64,000 nt of DNA from JAXGQE01 sp040766585 (GTDB lineage Bacteria; Bacillota; SLNR01), in contig JAXGQE010000002.1 in assembly GCA_040766585.1 (NCBI GenBank), positions 186,001-250,000 on the forward strand. Direction: 5' to 3'. Numbering within the stretch: the first letter of the stretch is position 1; every line of letters begins with the position of its first letter. The notes under the pieces were generated by a model, which saw nothing but the letters and a program-made list of their open reading frames with translations, was not told where the DNA came from and did not search any database. The position numbers were made by a program, and so were the translations under genes. Below are positions 1 through 9,358 of the stretch, piece after piece.

Positions 1-49
1 GAGCAGCGGCGTATTACATTCAACAAGACAGCACTAGGAGGGGTATTCT

Positions 50-943
50 ATGGAAAAGACCCAAGTCAGTCTGGTCAGAACACGGAATCGGGCAGACGGT
101 GTGACCCAGGCAATTCAGCTTCTGCAGCCTGACTTTTTTGAGAATCGGCAGGTGCTGATTAAACCCAATTTCAATACAGCGGATCCAACTCCGGGATCCA
201 CCCACAACGATACACTGCGGCAGCTGATTCTGGAGATCCAAAAACGAAACGCGGCCAGTGTGACCATCGGAGAGAGAAGCTATCATTTAACCGAGCGAGT
301 CATCCAAGAAAAAAAAGTGGATCAGATGGCGGAAGAACTGGGGGTCAAGATCATAAATTTTGATCATCTGGGACCGGAGGACTGGGTCTTGGTGCAACCG
401 GAGTTCAGCCACTGGCGGGAAGGATTTCGGGTGGCGCGGCCCATTCTGGAAGCAGACTGTGTGGTATCTACAGCATGCGTAAAAACCCACCGGCACGGCG
501 GTGTGTTTACCATGTCGCTGAAGCTCTCGGTGGGTGTGGTCCCCATCCGCGGTTATTCATATATGGATGAACTGCATGCATCGCCTCACCAAAGAAAGAT
601 GATCGCAGAGTTGAATCAGGCGTATCATCCGTCCCTGATTGTACTGGATGGCGTGGATGCTTTTGTGGACGGAGGACCGGACCGCGGTGAGGTGAAAGAA
701 GGCAATGTTATGGTAGCTGGAACTGACCGAATTGCTGTGGATGCCGTAGGAGTTGCCATACTCAAGGAACTGGGCAGCAATCCCGACATCATGAATCGAC
801 GCATTTTTGACCAGGAACAGATTGCGCGGGCGGTTGAAATCGGAATCGGAATCCAGTCCCCTGAACAGATTGAACTGGTTACAGGCGATCCGCACAGCGC
901 AGCTTATGCCCAGCGTTTAAAAGAGATCCTGGCAGAAGGATAA
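50..943 (+). CDS. DUF362 domain-containing protein
   Basis: A 297-residue protein of the DUF362 family, whose function is not established. The family signature is visible: a KPNFN motif near residue 38, an IGERS strand near residue 75, a KTHRHGG stretch near residue 145 and a DGVDAFVDGGP loop near residue 200. It is the short form, consisting of the DUF362 domain alone; I see no C-terminal ferredoxin-type cysteine cluster, which some relatives carry. ATG start with AGGAGGGG about 7 bases upstream. It probably forms its own unit or the end of one that began before the window. The family call is confident; no reaction can be assigned. Confidence 0.85.
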   Translation: MEKTQVSLVRTRNRADGVTQAIQLLQPDFFENRQVLIKPNFNTADPTPGSTHNDTLRQLILEIQKRNAASVTIGERSYHLTERVIQEKKVDQMAEELGVKIINFDHLGPEDWVLVQPEFSHWREGFRVARPILEADCVVSTACVKTHRHGGVFTMSLKLSVGVVPIRGYSYMDELHASPHQRKMIAELNQAYHPSLIVLDGVDAFVDGGPDRGEVKEGNVMVAGTDRIAVDAVGVAILKELGSNPDIMNRRIFDQEQIARAVEIGIGIQSPEQIELVTGDPHSAAYAQRLKEILAEG

Positions 944-998
944 GCGGGCGGCCTGCCGCCCCTTTTTTTGTGAGATGAAACAGGAAGGAGAAGATCCC

Positions 999-1439
999 AT
1001 GAACCGAATGCTGGCTTTGGGTATGGCGTTTACAGCCGGAATTCTCATGAGCATCCAGCCTGCAGTGAATGCAGCATTGGGGCAGAGAACCGGCGTTTTC
1101 GAAGGAGCATTGATTTCTTTTCTTGTCGGAGGCATTGGCCTCTGTGTTTTGGTAGCTGCAGCAGGAAAAGGGGATCTGAAGGCCATACGAGGTACACCGG
1201 CCTATCTTCTGACCGGTGGACTGATGGGTGTGGTGGCCGTGACCACAATGATTGTGGTTATCCCCCAGGTGGGGAGCGGGGTGGGGATGATTACCATTCT
1301 GACCGGACAGATGCTGATGGCGACCCTGATCGATGCCAATGGATGGTTGGGCGTGAACAAGATTCCCATTCGTCCAAACCGTATTGTGGGACTGATTCTG
1401 CTTTTTATTAGCATGAGTCTGATGGTCGGCAGCATCTGA
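999..1439 (+). CDS. YdcZ/DUF606 family membrane transporter, copy 1
   Basis: A 146-residue integral membrane protein of the YdcZ (DUF606) branch of the drug/metabolite transporter superfamily, usually four or five transmembrane helices. The GILMSIQPAVNAALG opening is the typical first helix, and PQVGSGVGMITILTGQ is the conserved loop-helix in the second half. I chose the ATG at 999 over an upstream in-frame ATG at 975 because AGGAAGGAG lies correctly before it. The next gene is a paralogue of identical length, suggesting a tandem duplication whose products may act as a heterodimer, as in small DMT pairs. The substrate is unknown. Confidence 0.85.
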   Translation: MNRMLALGMAFTAGILMSIQPAVNAALGQRTGVFEGALISFLVGGIGLCVLVAAAGKGDLKAIRGTPAYLLTGGLMGVVAVTTMIVVIPQVGSGVGMITILTGQMLMATLIDANGWLGVNKIPIRPNRIVGLILLFISMSLMVGSI

Positions 1440-1501
1440 TCTTGCTGCAGTAGTGGTCTTTCGCCATGGTGCGGAGGATGGGTGAAACGGAGGAATGGAT
1501 A

Positions 1502-1942
1502 GTGAACAGCATAACAGCTCTGAGTCTGGCGTTTTTCGCTGGAGTTTTGATGAGTATTCAACCATTGATCAATGCCAGGCTGGGCAGGCGCGTGGGAATT
1601 CTGGAAAGTGCTCTGGTTTCATTTATGGTGGGATTGGCAGCCCTGGTATTGATCGTCGTGTTTATCGGAAATGGGGATCTGGCGGCTGCCCGGGGGGCTC
1701 CCTGGTACCTTTTTACCGGCGGGTTGATCGGAATTTTTGTGGTAACCACGATGATTGTTGTCATCCCTCAGGTGGGCAGCGGTGTGGGCATGATTACAGT
1801 GCTGGCGGGGCAGATGCTGATGGCCACCATCATTGATGCCTATGGACTCTTGGGGGTCAACCCGGTGGATATCGGACTTCAGAGAATTGTGGGACTGGCA
1901 CTGCTTTTTGTCAGTATGAGGTTGATTATCGGTCGAATATGA
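1502..1942 (+). CDS. YdcZ/DUF606 family membrane transporter, copy 2
   Basis: A 146-residue paralogue of the preceding gene. Shared segments include GVLMSIQPLINARLG at the N-terminus and PQVGSGVGMIT in the second half, as expected for a YdcZ-type DMT transporter. The start is a GTG at 1502 with GGAGG at 1489-1493; this gives exactly the length of copy 1, which supports the choice over the longer reading frame. The two genes are 62 bases apart and probably co-transcribed. Being half the size of a ten-helix DMT protein, the pair may function as a dimer; that is inference. Confidence 0.85.
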   Translation: MNSITALSLAFFAGVLMSIQPLINARLGRRVGILESALVSFMVGLAALVLIVVFIGNGDLAAARGAPWYLFTGGLIGIFVVTTMIVVIPQVGSGVGMITVLAGQMLMATIIDAYGLLGVNPVDIGLQRIVGLALLFVSMRLIIGRI

Positions 1943-2081
1943 ATGACTCAAGCACAGTTCTGTTGACTATTTCACGCAGATGACGCTGTTGGCAGCAGGA
2001 AAACCAAAGCAAAACTCGAAGGTGTACAAGTATGGAGAATATTGACAATCAGAGATTGTATTGGAAAGAGGGGGTGCCACA

Positions 2082-3086
2082 GTGGCCAAGAAAAGTACAC
2101 GTTTGACCCGGACCCTTTGGATATGTTTACTGGTATTGTGTCTGCTGGCAGTTATGGCTGTAGGCGGCTGCACGGACGAGACAGAACCGGATGACGATCC
2201 GGATCCCAACGGAAACGGAACCGATGAGGATCCTCCCGAAACACCGCCGTCCGGCCGCGGTAATCAGATCGGCCTGTATGACGCACTGGTACTGGAAGCC
2301 GATGGGTGGATCTACTACAGTCATTTTCCGTACGAGGAAGTATCGAAAGTGCGGATTGACGGGACGGATCCGTCCGTGATTTCCAATGATACCAGAGCGG
2401 TATCCTTCAACAAGGTGGGCGACTGGATCTGCTATGTGTGCGATGCCGGCCTGGTACGGATTAAGCCGGACGGAACAGAGAGAGAAGTGGTTTTTGCAGC
2501 TCCTTCTCCGTACAAACTGAGATTTCTGACCTACCTGGATGGTTACTATTTTGTCGCACAGCTGCAGGAAGGTGAACCGGACCAGAGTATATTGAGAATA
2601 CCCTTTTCTGAGGGAGCTCCTCTGCAGATCAGCACGGATGCGCCAGCCGGCGGGATGTGTGTGGTCGGCAACGATGTCTACTACTCCACCGGGATGAACG
2701 GAACGCTCTACCGCATGCGGCTGGATGGCAGCAGCCGGGAAGAATTGGCGGACGGCTTCTGGCCCATAGTGGAAGGAGATTATCTCTACTATGCCCATGA
2801 CAACCGGGTTGTCCAAAGGAACCTGACCACCGGTGATGAATGGGGTCTGACTCTGGACCTGTACGGGAACTCATTCCAGGTTAAGAATGAAGAGGTTTAC
2901 TATACTCACGCAACGGATGATTTGAAGCTTCATGCGGCCAACTGGGGAGGCGGCACCATGGTCGTGGTTTCTGACCCGGTGTGGAAAGCGTATCTGCTGG
3001 ACAGCGGGATTTACTTCCAGCAGCACAATGACTGGAAATTGTACCGAGTGCCGGCTGGAAGCGATACAGGGGTCATGCTTCCCTGA
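2082..3086 (+). CDS. Lipoprotein with DUF5050-like beta-propeller repeats
   Basis: A 334-residue secreted lipoprotein. The N-terminus has a KKSTRLTR positive stretch, a hydrophobic core and a lipobox ending VGGC near residue 30, followed by an acidic Asp/Pro/Asn-rich linker. The remainder contains repeated units such as GWIYYSHFPYEEVSKVRIDG, GNDVYYSTGMNGTLYRMRLDG and GDYLYYAHDNRVVQR, the W/Y-Y-x(n)-L-Y-R-x-x-x-D-G pattern of DUF5050 propeller-like repeats. It is likely anchored on the outer face of the membrane. GTG start at 2082 with AGAGGGGG about 8 bases upstream. Ligand or partner unknown. Confidence 0.75.
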   Translation: MAKKSTRLTRTLWICLLVLCLLAVMAVGGCTDETEPDDDPDPNGNGTDEDPPETPPSGRGNQIGLYDALVLEADGWIYYSHFPYEEVSKVRIDGTDPSVISNDTRAVSFNKVGDWICYVCDAGLVRIKPDGTEREVVFAAPSPYKLRFLTYLDGYYFVAQLQEGEPDQSILRIPFSEGAPLQISTDAPAGGMCVVGNDVYYSTGMNGTLYRMRLDGSSREELADGFWPIVEGDYLYYAHDNRVVQRNLTTGDEWGLTLDLYGNSFQVKNEEVYYTHATDDLKLHAANWGGGTMVVVSDPVWKAYLLDSGIYFQQHNDWKLYRVPAGSDTGVMLP

Positions 3087-3148
3087 TGATGAGAGAATAT
3101 ATTGAAGTAATGGTGAATAGGATCAATGAAAGGACAGGTGGATGAACC

Positions 3149-4564
3149 ATGGATGTAACACTGCTGGATCAACGTGTGGAAGAAATGAAGGACGATATCA
3201 TTCGATCGACTCAGGAACTGATCCGTTTCCGGAGTCTGGAGGCTCCTGAGTCGGGACCGGGGAAACCCTTTGGCGACGAAGTGGCCAAATCTCTGGAATA
3301 TACCCTGGAACTGGGACGAAAGATGGGTTTTACCGTGAAAGACTTAGACGGCTATGCCGGGTTCATGGAGTACGGTGAAGGAAAAGAAATGGTGGCTGTT
3401 TTGGTCCATGTGGATATTGTACCGGAAGGGGACGGATGGCAGTACCCGCCCTACGGCGGTGAGATCCATGATGGGAAAATCTACGGACGAGGCGCTGTGG
3501 ACAACAAAGGTCCGGCCGTGGCGGCAGTCTATGCCCTCAAAGCGCTGGCCGATGTGGACGCTCCGTTGAAGCGGCGGGTCCGGGTTATTGTGGGTGCCAA
3601 TGAAGAATCCGGCATGAAATGCATGAAACGATATAAAGAAACGGAAGAACTGCCCTACTGCGGATTTGCGCCCGATGCGGACTATCCCATCATCAATACA
3701 GAAAAAGGGATCATGACATTTAATCTGCGCAAATCATTTCAGCCGGGTGAAGAAGGTGAAGTAACTGTCCTGAAACTGCAGGGAGGGACTGTGGCCAATT
3801 CGGTGCCGGACCACTGCGAAGCCCTGTTGAAAGCTAGCCATTCCGGTAAGCAAGCCGTGGAAGAGGCCCTTTCACGCATGGTCAACATTCAAAGATTTGC
3901 CATGAGGATGGAAGAAACCGACGAAGGGATACTGATCCATTCCACCGGGGTGGCTGCCCACGGCAGCACACCGGAACAGGGGAAAAATGCCATCTCCCAG
4001 ATGATGGTGTTCTTAAATACACTGCCTCTGGGGAAAAATGACCAGGCTCGCTTTATTCATGAGTATGTAACCCGCATTGGCATGGAATACAACGGGCAAT
4101 CCATCGGGGTAGGTTTCTCCGATGAACTATCCGGCCTATTGATTTTCAATGTGGGAGTTGCCCGGATGGATGAGGAGAAAGCGGATATCCGTGTGAACAT
4201 CCGCTATCCGGTGGCCAATACGGGGGATGAAGTGGTGGCAGGGATTCGTGAAAACTTGGAAGGGACAGGGATCTCTCTGGAGAATCTGTCAGACAGCAAA
4301 CCTCACCATGTGCCGGCGGACCATTTTCTCATCCAGTCTCTTTCCAAGGTCTATGAGGAAATGACCGGCGATAAGACCCGTCTGATTGCCATTGGCGGAG
4401 GTACGTATGCACGGACCATGCCCAATTCAGTAGCGTTCGGACCGGGTATTCCCGGAGAGCCGGATGTTGCCCATAAAGAAAATGAGTTTATTCGTATCGA
4501 CAATCTGTTGCTGAATACCAAAATCACGGCCCGGGCTATGTACGAACTGGCCAAAGCGGACTGA
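3149..4564 (+). CDS. pepV: M20 family dipeptidase, PepV-like
   Basis: A 471-residue cytoplasmic di-zinc peptidase of the M20A PepV/Sapep group, which cleaves dipeptides and some Xaa-His or beta-Ala peptides. Metal-site motifs are in order: LVHVDIVPEGDGW near residue 88, GRGAVDNKGP near residue 115 with the bridging Asp, NEESGMKCM near residue 152 with the catalytic Glu, APDADYP near residue 175, and the C-terminal GGGTYARTMPN near residue 420. The length fits PepV (about 470) and a lid domain sits between residues 190 and 380. A GC-rich terminator follows at 4598, so this ends its unit. Assignment to M20 is firm; exact peptide preference is inferred. Confidence 0.88.
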   Translation: MDVTLLDQRVEEMKDDIIRSTQELIRFRSLEAPESGPGKPFGDEVAKSLEYTLELGRKMGFTVKDLDGYAGFMEYGEGKEMVAVLVHVDIVPEGDGWQYPPYGGEIHDGKIYGRGAVDNKGPAVAAVYALKALADVDAPLKRRVRVIVGANEESGMKCMKRYKETEELPYCGFAPDADYPIINTEKGIMTFNLRKSFQPGEEGEVTVLKLQGGTVANSVPDHCEALLKASHSGKQAVEEALSRMVNIQRFAMRMEETDEGILIHSTGVAAHGSTPEQGKNAISQMMVFLNTLPLGKNDQARFIHEYVTRIGMEYNGQSIGVGFSDELSGLLIFNVGVARMDEEKADIRVNIRYPVANTGDEVVAGIRENLEGTGISLENLSDSKPHHVPADHFLIQSLSKVYEEMTGDKTRLIAIGGGTYARTMPNSVAFGPGIPGEPDVAHKENEFIRIDNLLLNTKITARAMYELAKAD

Positions 4565-4597
4565 CTCTTTGGAATCTCCAATTGGTGATCATCTTCC

Positions 4598-4625
4598 ACC
4601 GGCCCTATGGGCCGGTTTGGTTTTC
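4598..4625 (+). terminator. Rho-independent terminator after pepV
   Basis: ACCGGCCC at 4598-4605 and GGGCCGGT at 4609-4616 form a perfect 8-bp stem with a 3-base loop, followed by a T-rich run to 4625. It separates the dipeptidase from the RND efflux operon. Confidence 0.85.
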
Positions 4626-4731
4626 CCATATTTGTCGTCAGCAGGAAAACCTTTTCGTTGCAGGGAACTAACCACTACCGTCCCTGTTCTCTTATCCATT
4701 GACCCCTTATTGCGAAATGTCTTTCGAGTTT

Positions 4732-4823
4732 GTTCATAGTGAGTTCATATTCGACCTGTATACTAAAACAAATCCAAACCATGAAGCGTGGATCAGAGTG
4801 TCTGATCTCGAACATGAACTCAC
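4732..4823 (+). promoter_or_regulatory. Putative activator-dependent promoter of the RND operon
   Basis: Two direct copies of GTTCATA lie at 4732-4738 and 4743-4749, exactly 11 bases apart, just upstream of a TATACT -10 at 4759-4764 that has no good -35 box. Tandem repeats spaced by one helical turn over a missing -35 are the usual layout for OmpR/PhoB-family activators, and such a regulator is encoded in this operon. In addition GTGAGTTCAT (4739-4748) recurs inverted as ATGAACTCAC (4814-4823), flanking the start region. Binding by the operon's own regulator is inference. Confidence 0.5.
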
Positions 4824-4842
4824 ACAAGCAGGAGGAAAAGCG

Positions 4843-7800
4843 ATGTTTTCACAATTCAGCGTACGAAGACCCTATACCGTTTTTGTGGGTGTCTGCCTGT
4901 TGGTCGTGCTGGGAATCGTATCCTTTACCGGAATGTCCACAGACCTACTGCCCAATCTGGAACTTCCATACATTGTTGTCATGACCACATATCCGGGAGC
5001 TAGCCCTGAACAGGTGGAAACTGTGGTTACCCGTCCGCTGGAGGCCGCGCTGGGGACTGCAGGAGGACTCAAAAATATTCAGTCTGTATCCCGGGAAAAC
5101 TCCAGCATGATCATTTTGGAGTTTGTCCAAACCACCAATATGGACAGTGCCATGATCGAGCTATCCAATACTGTGGATATGCTGTCATCTCGTCTGGACA
5201 ATACAATCAGCAAACCGATCTTGATGCGGATCAATCCAGAGATGATGCCCATTATGGTTGCGACGGTGGATATGGATGGGAAAGAAATCGAGGAATTGAG
5301 TGAATTCGTCAATGAAATTGTGCTGCCCCGCTTTGAACGGATCGATGGGGTAGCTTCAGTGACAGCATCGGGGCTGCTGCAAAAACAGCTTCGGGTGGAA
5401 TTGAATACTGAAAAGATCGCTGCACTGAACCGTCAGGTTTTGGCCGAACTGAACCGGAAGCTTGACGATACACGGGACCAGCTTCTGTCGGCTCAGACCC
5501 AGCTTCAGAAAGCACTGAGCCAACTGCAAAATGAATCCGGCATCCAAAAAGACCAGCTGGCCGATGCCAGTGCCCGTCTAGACAGTACCATTGCCCAACT
5601 CAATGCACTGCTGAGTGAAGAAACCATATTGACAACTCGCAAAGCAGCCTTGGAGCAGGAAAAAGCCATGCTGTCCCAGCTGGCGGATCAGTATCCGGAA
5701 CTGGTGCAGATGTATCCACTGATTGAACTGCTCTTCCCGGATGGGATTGCAGCTGTCCCTCCGGAACAATATGATGAAGCCATGGAACAGCTGGCTCCCT
5801 ATCTACCGGAGGAACTGCAGGGATTGACTCAGCAGGAGATGGCGCAACTGCAAGAGGCGGCCGGGGGAGCCATTACCCGACTGGCAGCCATCGATACAGA
5901 ACTGCAGAGTGTAACTGTACAACTCTTGACCATCCAAGCCATGAAACCCCAGTTGGAGGCCGGTCTGGCGGAAGCCACTGCAGCCTACCGGGAGATTGAA
6001 GCCGGCAAGATCACATTTGCCATCGAGATTACCAAAGCGGAGATGCAGTTGATCAATGGTCGAGCTGAACTGGAAAAGGGTCTCAGCGAACTGGAATCAG
6101 CCCGGGATGAAGCACTATCCCAGGCCGATCTGAAAGGGATCATCACTGCGGAGATGGTATCCGGTATTTTAATGGCTCAGAATTTCACCATGCCGGCGGG
6201 ATATATTGAGGAAGGGGAATCCGGGCACCTGGTGAAAGTGGTGGGCCGCTACGATAGTGAAGACGCTATCCGCAGCACACTGCTGTTTTCCATGGATGGT
6301 GTCGGGGATATTCGACTTTCAGATGTGGCAGATGTTTTTCCTGCTGACAATGCCAACGAGATTTATGCCAAAGTCAACGGCAACGACGGCGTCGTCGTGA
6401 CCTTCCAGAAGCAGAGTACCGCCTCTACAGCTGGAGTAACCGGTCTGATCCATGAACAAATTGACCAGATCAGCACAGAACAGCCCGGTCTGAATATTAC
6501 TCCCCTGATGGATCAGGGAGAATACATCAACATGTCCATTGACAGCATTCTGCAGAACTTGTTGTTCGGTGGAGTCCTGGCTATTTTGGTCTTGATCTTT
6601 TTCCTGAAAGACATCCTTCCCACACTGATTATTGCCATCAGCATTCCGGTCAGCCTGTTGTTCGCTGTCACGCTGATGTATTTCAGCGGGGTGACATTGA
6701 ACATTATGTCATTGTCGGGATTGGCTCTGGGTGTGGGCATGCTGGTGGACAACAGCATTGTGGTCATCGAGAATATTTATCGTATGCGTCATGACGGTGT
6801 TCCGGTGTATCGAGCGGCTGTACAGGGTGCCCAGCAGGTCACCGGAGCCATCTTTGCATCTACATTGACCACAGTCTGCGTATTTTTACCCATCGTATTT
6901 ACACAGGGGATTTCGCGTCAGCTGTTCTCAGATATGGGGTTAACCATTGGATTCAGCCTCATGGCTTCTCTGGTGGTGGCTCTGACTGTGGTTCCGACCA
7001 TGGCATCCACGGTCCTCAAGAACAGCCGTGAAAAACAGATTCCCTGGTTTGACCGACTGGTAAGCCGGTATGAAGCATGGCTGGCCTATCTGCTGGATCG
7101 AAAATCTCTGGTGATGAGTCTGGTTGTTGTCCTGCTGGCCCTGAGCATCTACGGAGTCACAGTGATGGGAACCGGGTTTATCCCAGAAATTGATTCGCCC
7201 CAGATGAGTGCGACTTTGACAGCTCCGGAAGGGATTAGCAGTGAAGATCTGTATGCCCTCAGTGATGACATCATTCAGCGCATCATGAGCATTGAAGCCG
7301 TAGAAAGCGTGGGCGCAACCGATGGTTCATCCGGTGCGTTTGCCGGCCGTCCCTTGGCAGGCGCAATCCGCTCCGGTGAGATTTCCTTCTTCATTTTGCT
7401 GAAAGATCAAAGAGACTTGACCAACCGGGATGTGGAAAAACTCATATTGGAAAAGACCGCTGATATCGATGCAGATTTTGCCGTATCTGCATCTGGGATG
7501 GATGTTTCTGCCCTGGGAGGCAATGGGGTGGAGATCATCGTCAAGGGCCGGGATCTGGATGTACTGGCGGCTACGACCAATGAAGTAGCGGAGATTCTCA
7601 GAGGCACTGAAGGAATTGGTGTGGTTTTGACCGGGTACGAAGATGCCAGTGTGGAAACCCGCATTCATATTGATAAGGATGCAGCCATGAAGGAAGGGCT
7701 CACCGTGGCTCAGATTTATCAGCAGCTGGCCAAAGCCCTGTCTCGGGAAAGCGAAGCAACTCAGCTGACAACCCCTGCCGAGGAGTTTCCGGTTATGGTG

Positions 7801-8625
7801 GTGGCCGCTTCCAACGGGACCATAACCCGGGAGAACATTCAAAACTTCATCCTGACTTCAGAAACCCGGGAAGGGGAGAAGAAGGAAATTCCTCTGAAAG
7901 ATGTAGCTGTCATTTCGGAAGCGGTGAGCCCGCTGGCTATTCGACGGGAAAACCAGGCCCGACATGATACTATACAGGCTGCCATCGCAGAAGGATACAA
8001 CATCGGGCTGGTCAGCCGTGTCCTGGAAGAAAAACTTGCGGCGTACACACCTCCGGAAGGTGTATTGATCGAATTGGCCGGTGAAAATGAAACCATCAAT
8101 GCCGCCATGCGGGATTTGATGCTGATGATTCTTTTGGCCGTGGTGTTTATCTATCTGATTATGGTTGCCCAGTTCCAAAGCTTGCTCTCTCCATTCATAA
8201 TCCTTTTCACATTGCCGCTGGCATTTACCGGTGGACTGCTATTGCTGTGGGTCAGCGGTTTGACGCTGTCGGTAGTGGCAGTGTTGGGATTTTTGGTGTT
8301 GGCTGGCGTTGTGGTCAATAACGGGATCGTGTTTGTGGATTATGTCAATCAGCTGAGATTGAGCGGATTCAGCAAACGAGATGCACTGCTTCAGACCGGC
8401 CGAGTGCGAATTCGCCCCATTATGATGACAGCGCTGACTACCATATTGGCCATGAGCACCATTGCCCTGGGATGGGGTGCCGGAGCTGAAATGATGCAGC
8501 CGCTGGCGGTGGTAGCCATAGGCGGTCTTACCTATGCCACCGTCTTGACCCTGGTCGTGGTTCCGGCCATGTATGATTTTCTTCATCGCGGTGAATTGAA
8601 GAGCATCGATGTAGACGAAGAATAG
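4843..8625 (+). CDS. RND family efflux permease with long coiled-coil insertion
   Basis: A 1260-residue proton-driven exporter of the AcrB/SwrC (HAE) type. The N-terminal motif FSQFSVRRPYTVFVGVC and the DLLPNLELPYIVV segment are diagnostic; the transmembrane relay with LGVGMLVDNSIVVIENIYR sits around residue 640, and the second repeat has VSGLTLSVVAVLGF and VVVNNGIVFVDYVN near residue 1160. The ATG at 4843 follows GGAGGAAAA. RND proteins are usually about 1030-1060 residues; the excess is a Gln/Leu/Glu-rich heptad segment from about residue 196 to 430, between EKIAALN and MVSGILMAQNFTMPAGYI, the position of the AcrB docking subdomain. No separate adaptor (MFP) gene is adjacent. The substrate is unknown. 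Confidence 0.92.
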   Translation: MFSQFSVRRPYTVFVGVCLLVVLGIVSFTGMSTDLLPNLELPYIVVMTTYPGASPEQVETVVTRPLEAALGTAGGLKNIQSVSRENSSMIILEFVQTTNMDSAMIELSNTVDMLSSRLDNTISKPILMRINPEMMPIMVATVDMDGKEIEELSEFVNEIVLPRFERIDGVASVTASGLLQKQLRVELNTEKIAALNRQVLAELNRKLDDTRDQLLSAQTQLQKALSQLQNESGIQKDQLADASARLDSTIAQLNALLSEETILTTRKAALEQEKAMLSQLADQYPELVQMYPLIELLFPDGIAAVPPEQYDEAMEQLAPYLPEELQGLTQQEMAQLQEAAGGAITRLAAIDTELQSVTVQLLTIQAMKPQLEAGLAEATAAYREIEAGKITFAIEITKAEMQLINGRAELEKGLSELESARDEALSQADLKGIITAEMVSGILMAQNFTMPAGYIEEGESGHLVKVVGRYDSEDAIRSTLLFSMDGVGDIRLSDVADVFPADNANEIYAKVNGNDGVVVTFQKQSTASTAGVTGLIHEQIDQISTEQPGLNITPLMDQGEYINMSIDSILQNLLFGGVLAILVLIFFLKDILPTLIIAISIPVSLLFAVTLMYFSGVTLNIMSLSGLALGVGMLVDNSIVVIENIYRMRHDGVPVYRAAVQGAQQVTGAIFASTLTTVCVFLPIVFTQGISRQLFSDMGLTIGFSLMASLVVALTVVPTMASTVLKNSREKQIPWFDRLVSRYEAWLAYLLDRKSLVMSLVVVLLALSIYGVTVMGTGFIPEIDSPQMSATLTAPEGISSEDLYALSDDIIQRIMSIEAVESVGATDGSSGAFAGRPLAGAIRSGEISFFILLKDQRDLTNRDVEKLILEKTADIDADFAVSASGMDVSALGGNGVEIIVKGRDLDVLAATTNEVAEILRGTEGIGVVLTGYEDASVETRIHIDKDAAMKEGLTVAQIYQQLAKALSRESEATQLTTPAEEFPVMVVAASNGTITRENIQNFILTSETREGEKKEIPLKDVAVISEAVSPLAIRRENQARHDTIQAAIAEGYNIGLVSRVLEEKLAAYTPPEGVLIELAGENETINAAMRDLMLMILLAVVFIYLIMVAQFQSLLSPFIILFTLPLAFTGGLLLLWVSGLTLSVVAVLGFLVLAGVVVNNGIVFVDYVNQLRLSGFSKRDALLQTGRVRIRPIMMTALTTILAMSTIALGWGAGAEMMQPLAVVAIGGLTYATVLTLVVVPAMYDFLHRGELKSIDVDEE

Positions 8626-8680
8626 GCAGACTCAATCTTTTCGGGTTTTGACAAGAGCTTTCCGCAAAGGAGGGAGAAGG

Positions 8681-9358
8681 GTGATTCAGATTCTGGTTTG
8701 TGAAGACGACCGGAACATTCGGCGTCTGATCTCCGAATACTTGCTGCGGGCAGGATACGGCGTTACGGAATGCGCTGATGGAGAAGAAGCGTTGAAGATC
8801 ATCCGGAGTCAGCCCATGGACCTTTTGGTTACGGACATTATGATGCCTCGCATGGATGGATTTGATCTGGCCGGGTATTTGCGCAGCAGCGGCAGTGAAA
8901 TGCCCATCCTGATGATCACCGCCAAAGACACCATCCAGGACAAAAGAACCGGCTTCAGTCAAGGGGCCGACGACTACATGGTTAAACCCATTGATATGGA
9001 TGAAATGCTCATCCGGGTTGGGGCTCTGCTCCGGCGGGCTCGTCTCATTCATGATCAGAAACTGATGGTGGGATCAACCGTCCTGGATGCCCGGGATCTA
9101 TCTGTGTCGGTAGCGGGTGAGACAACATTCTTGCCCCGCAAAGAGTTCCTTCTCATCTATAAACTCCTGTCCCAACCCAATCAGATATTCACCCGCAGAC
9201 AGCTCATGGATGAAATCTGGGGGTTTGACGCTGAAAGTGATGAACGAACCGTGGACGTGCATATGCGCAGGCTGAGGGAAAAATTGGAACCCTCCGCAGA
9301 TTTTGAACTGATTACGGTTCGCGGATTGGGGTACAAGGCGGTGCACAGCTCATGCTAA
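8681..9358 (+). CDS. OmpR-family response regulator
   Basis: A 225-residue two-component response regulator. The receiver domain (residues 1-120) has the acidic pair ED at the start, the phospho-acceptor Asp52 in VTDIMMPRMDGF and a KP near residue 102. The C-terminal half is a winged-helix OmpR/PhoB DNA-binding domain, with LPRKEFLLIYKLL and RTVDVHMRRLREKL. I chose the GTG at 8681, preceded by AAAGGAGGGAG, over an upstream TTG. It lies 55 bases after the RND permease and overlaps the kinase by 7 bases, so the three are one operon, and it may bind the direct repeats before the permease gene. Confidence 0.92.
   Translation: MIQILVCEDDRNIRRLISEYLLRAGYGVTECADGEEALKIIRSQPMDLLVTDIMMPRMDGFDLAGYLRSSGSEMPILMITAKDTIQDKRTGFSQGADDYMVKPIDMDEMLIRVGALLRRARLIHDQKLMVGSTVLDARDLSVSVAGETTFLPRKEFLLIYKLLSQPNQIFTRRQLMDEIWGFDAESDERTVDVHMRRLREKLEPSADFELITVRGLGYKAVHSSC

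Noticed and set aside
1..37. Tail of an upstream coding sequence ending at TAG (35-37)
   Set aside because: One frame reads through 11 codons to a stop just before the DUF362 ribosome binding site, but it is too short to support as a gene.
879..1565. 228-codon open frame on the minus strand
   Set aside because: It runs antisense through the YdcZ gene pair, has no ribosome binding site, and its His/Ser/Gln-rich composition is that of a mirror frame.
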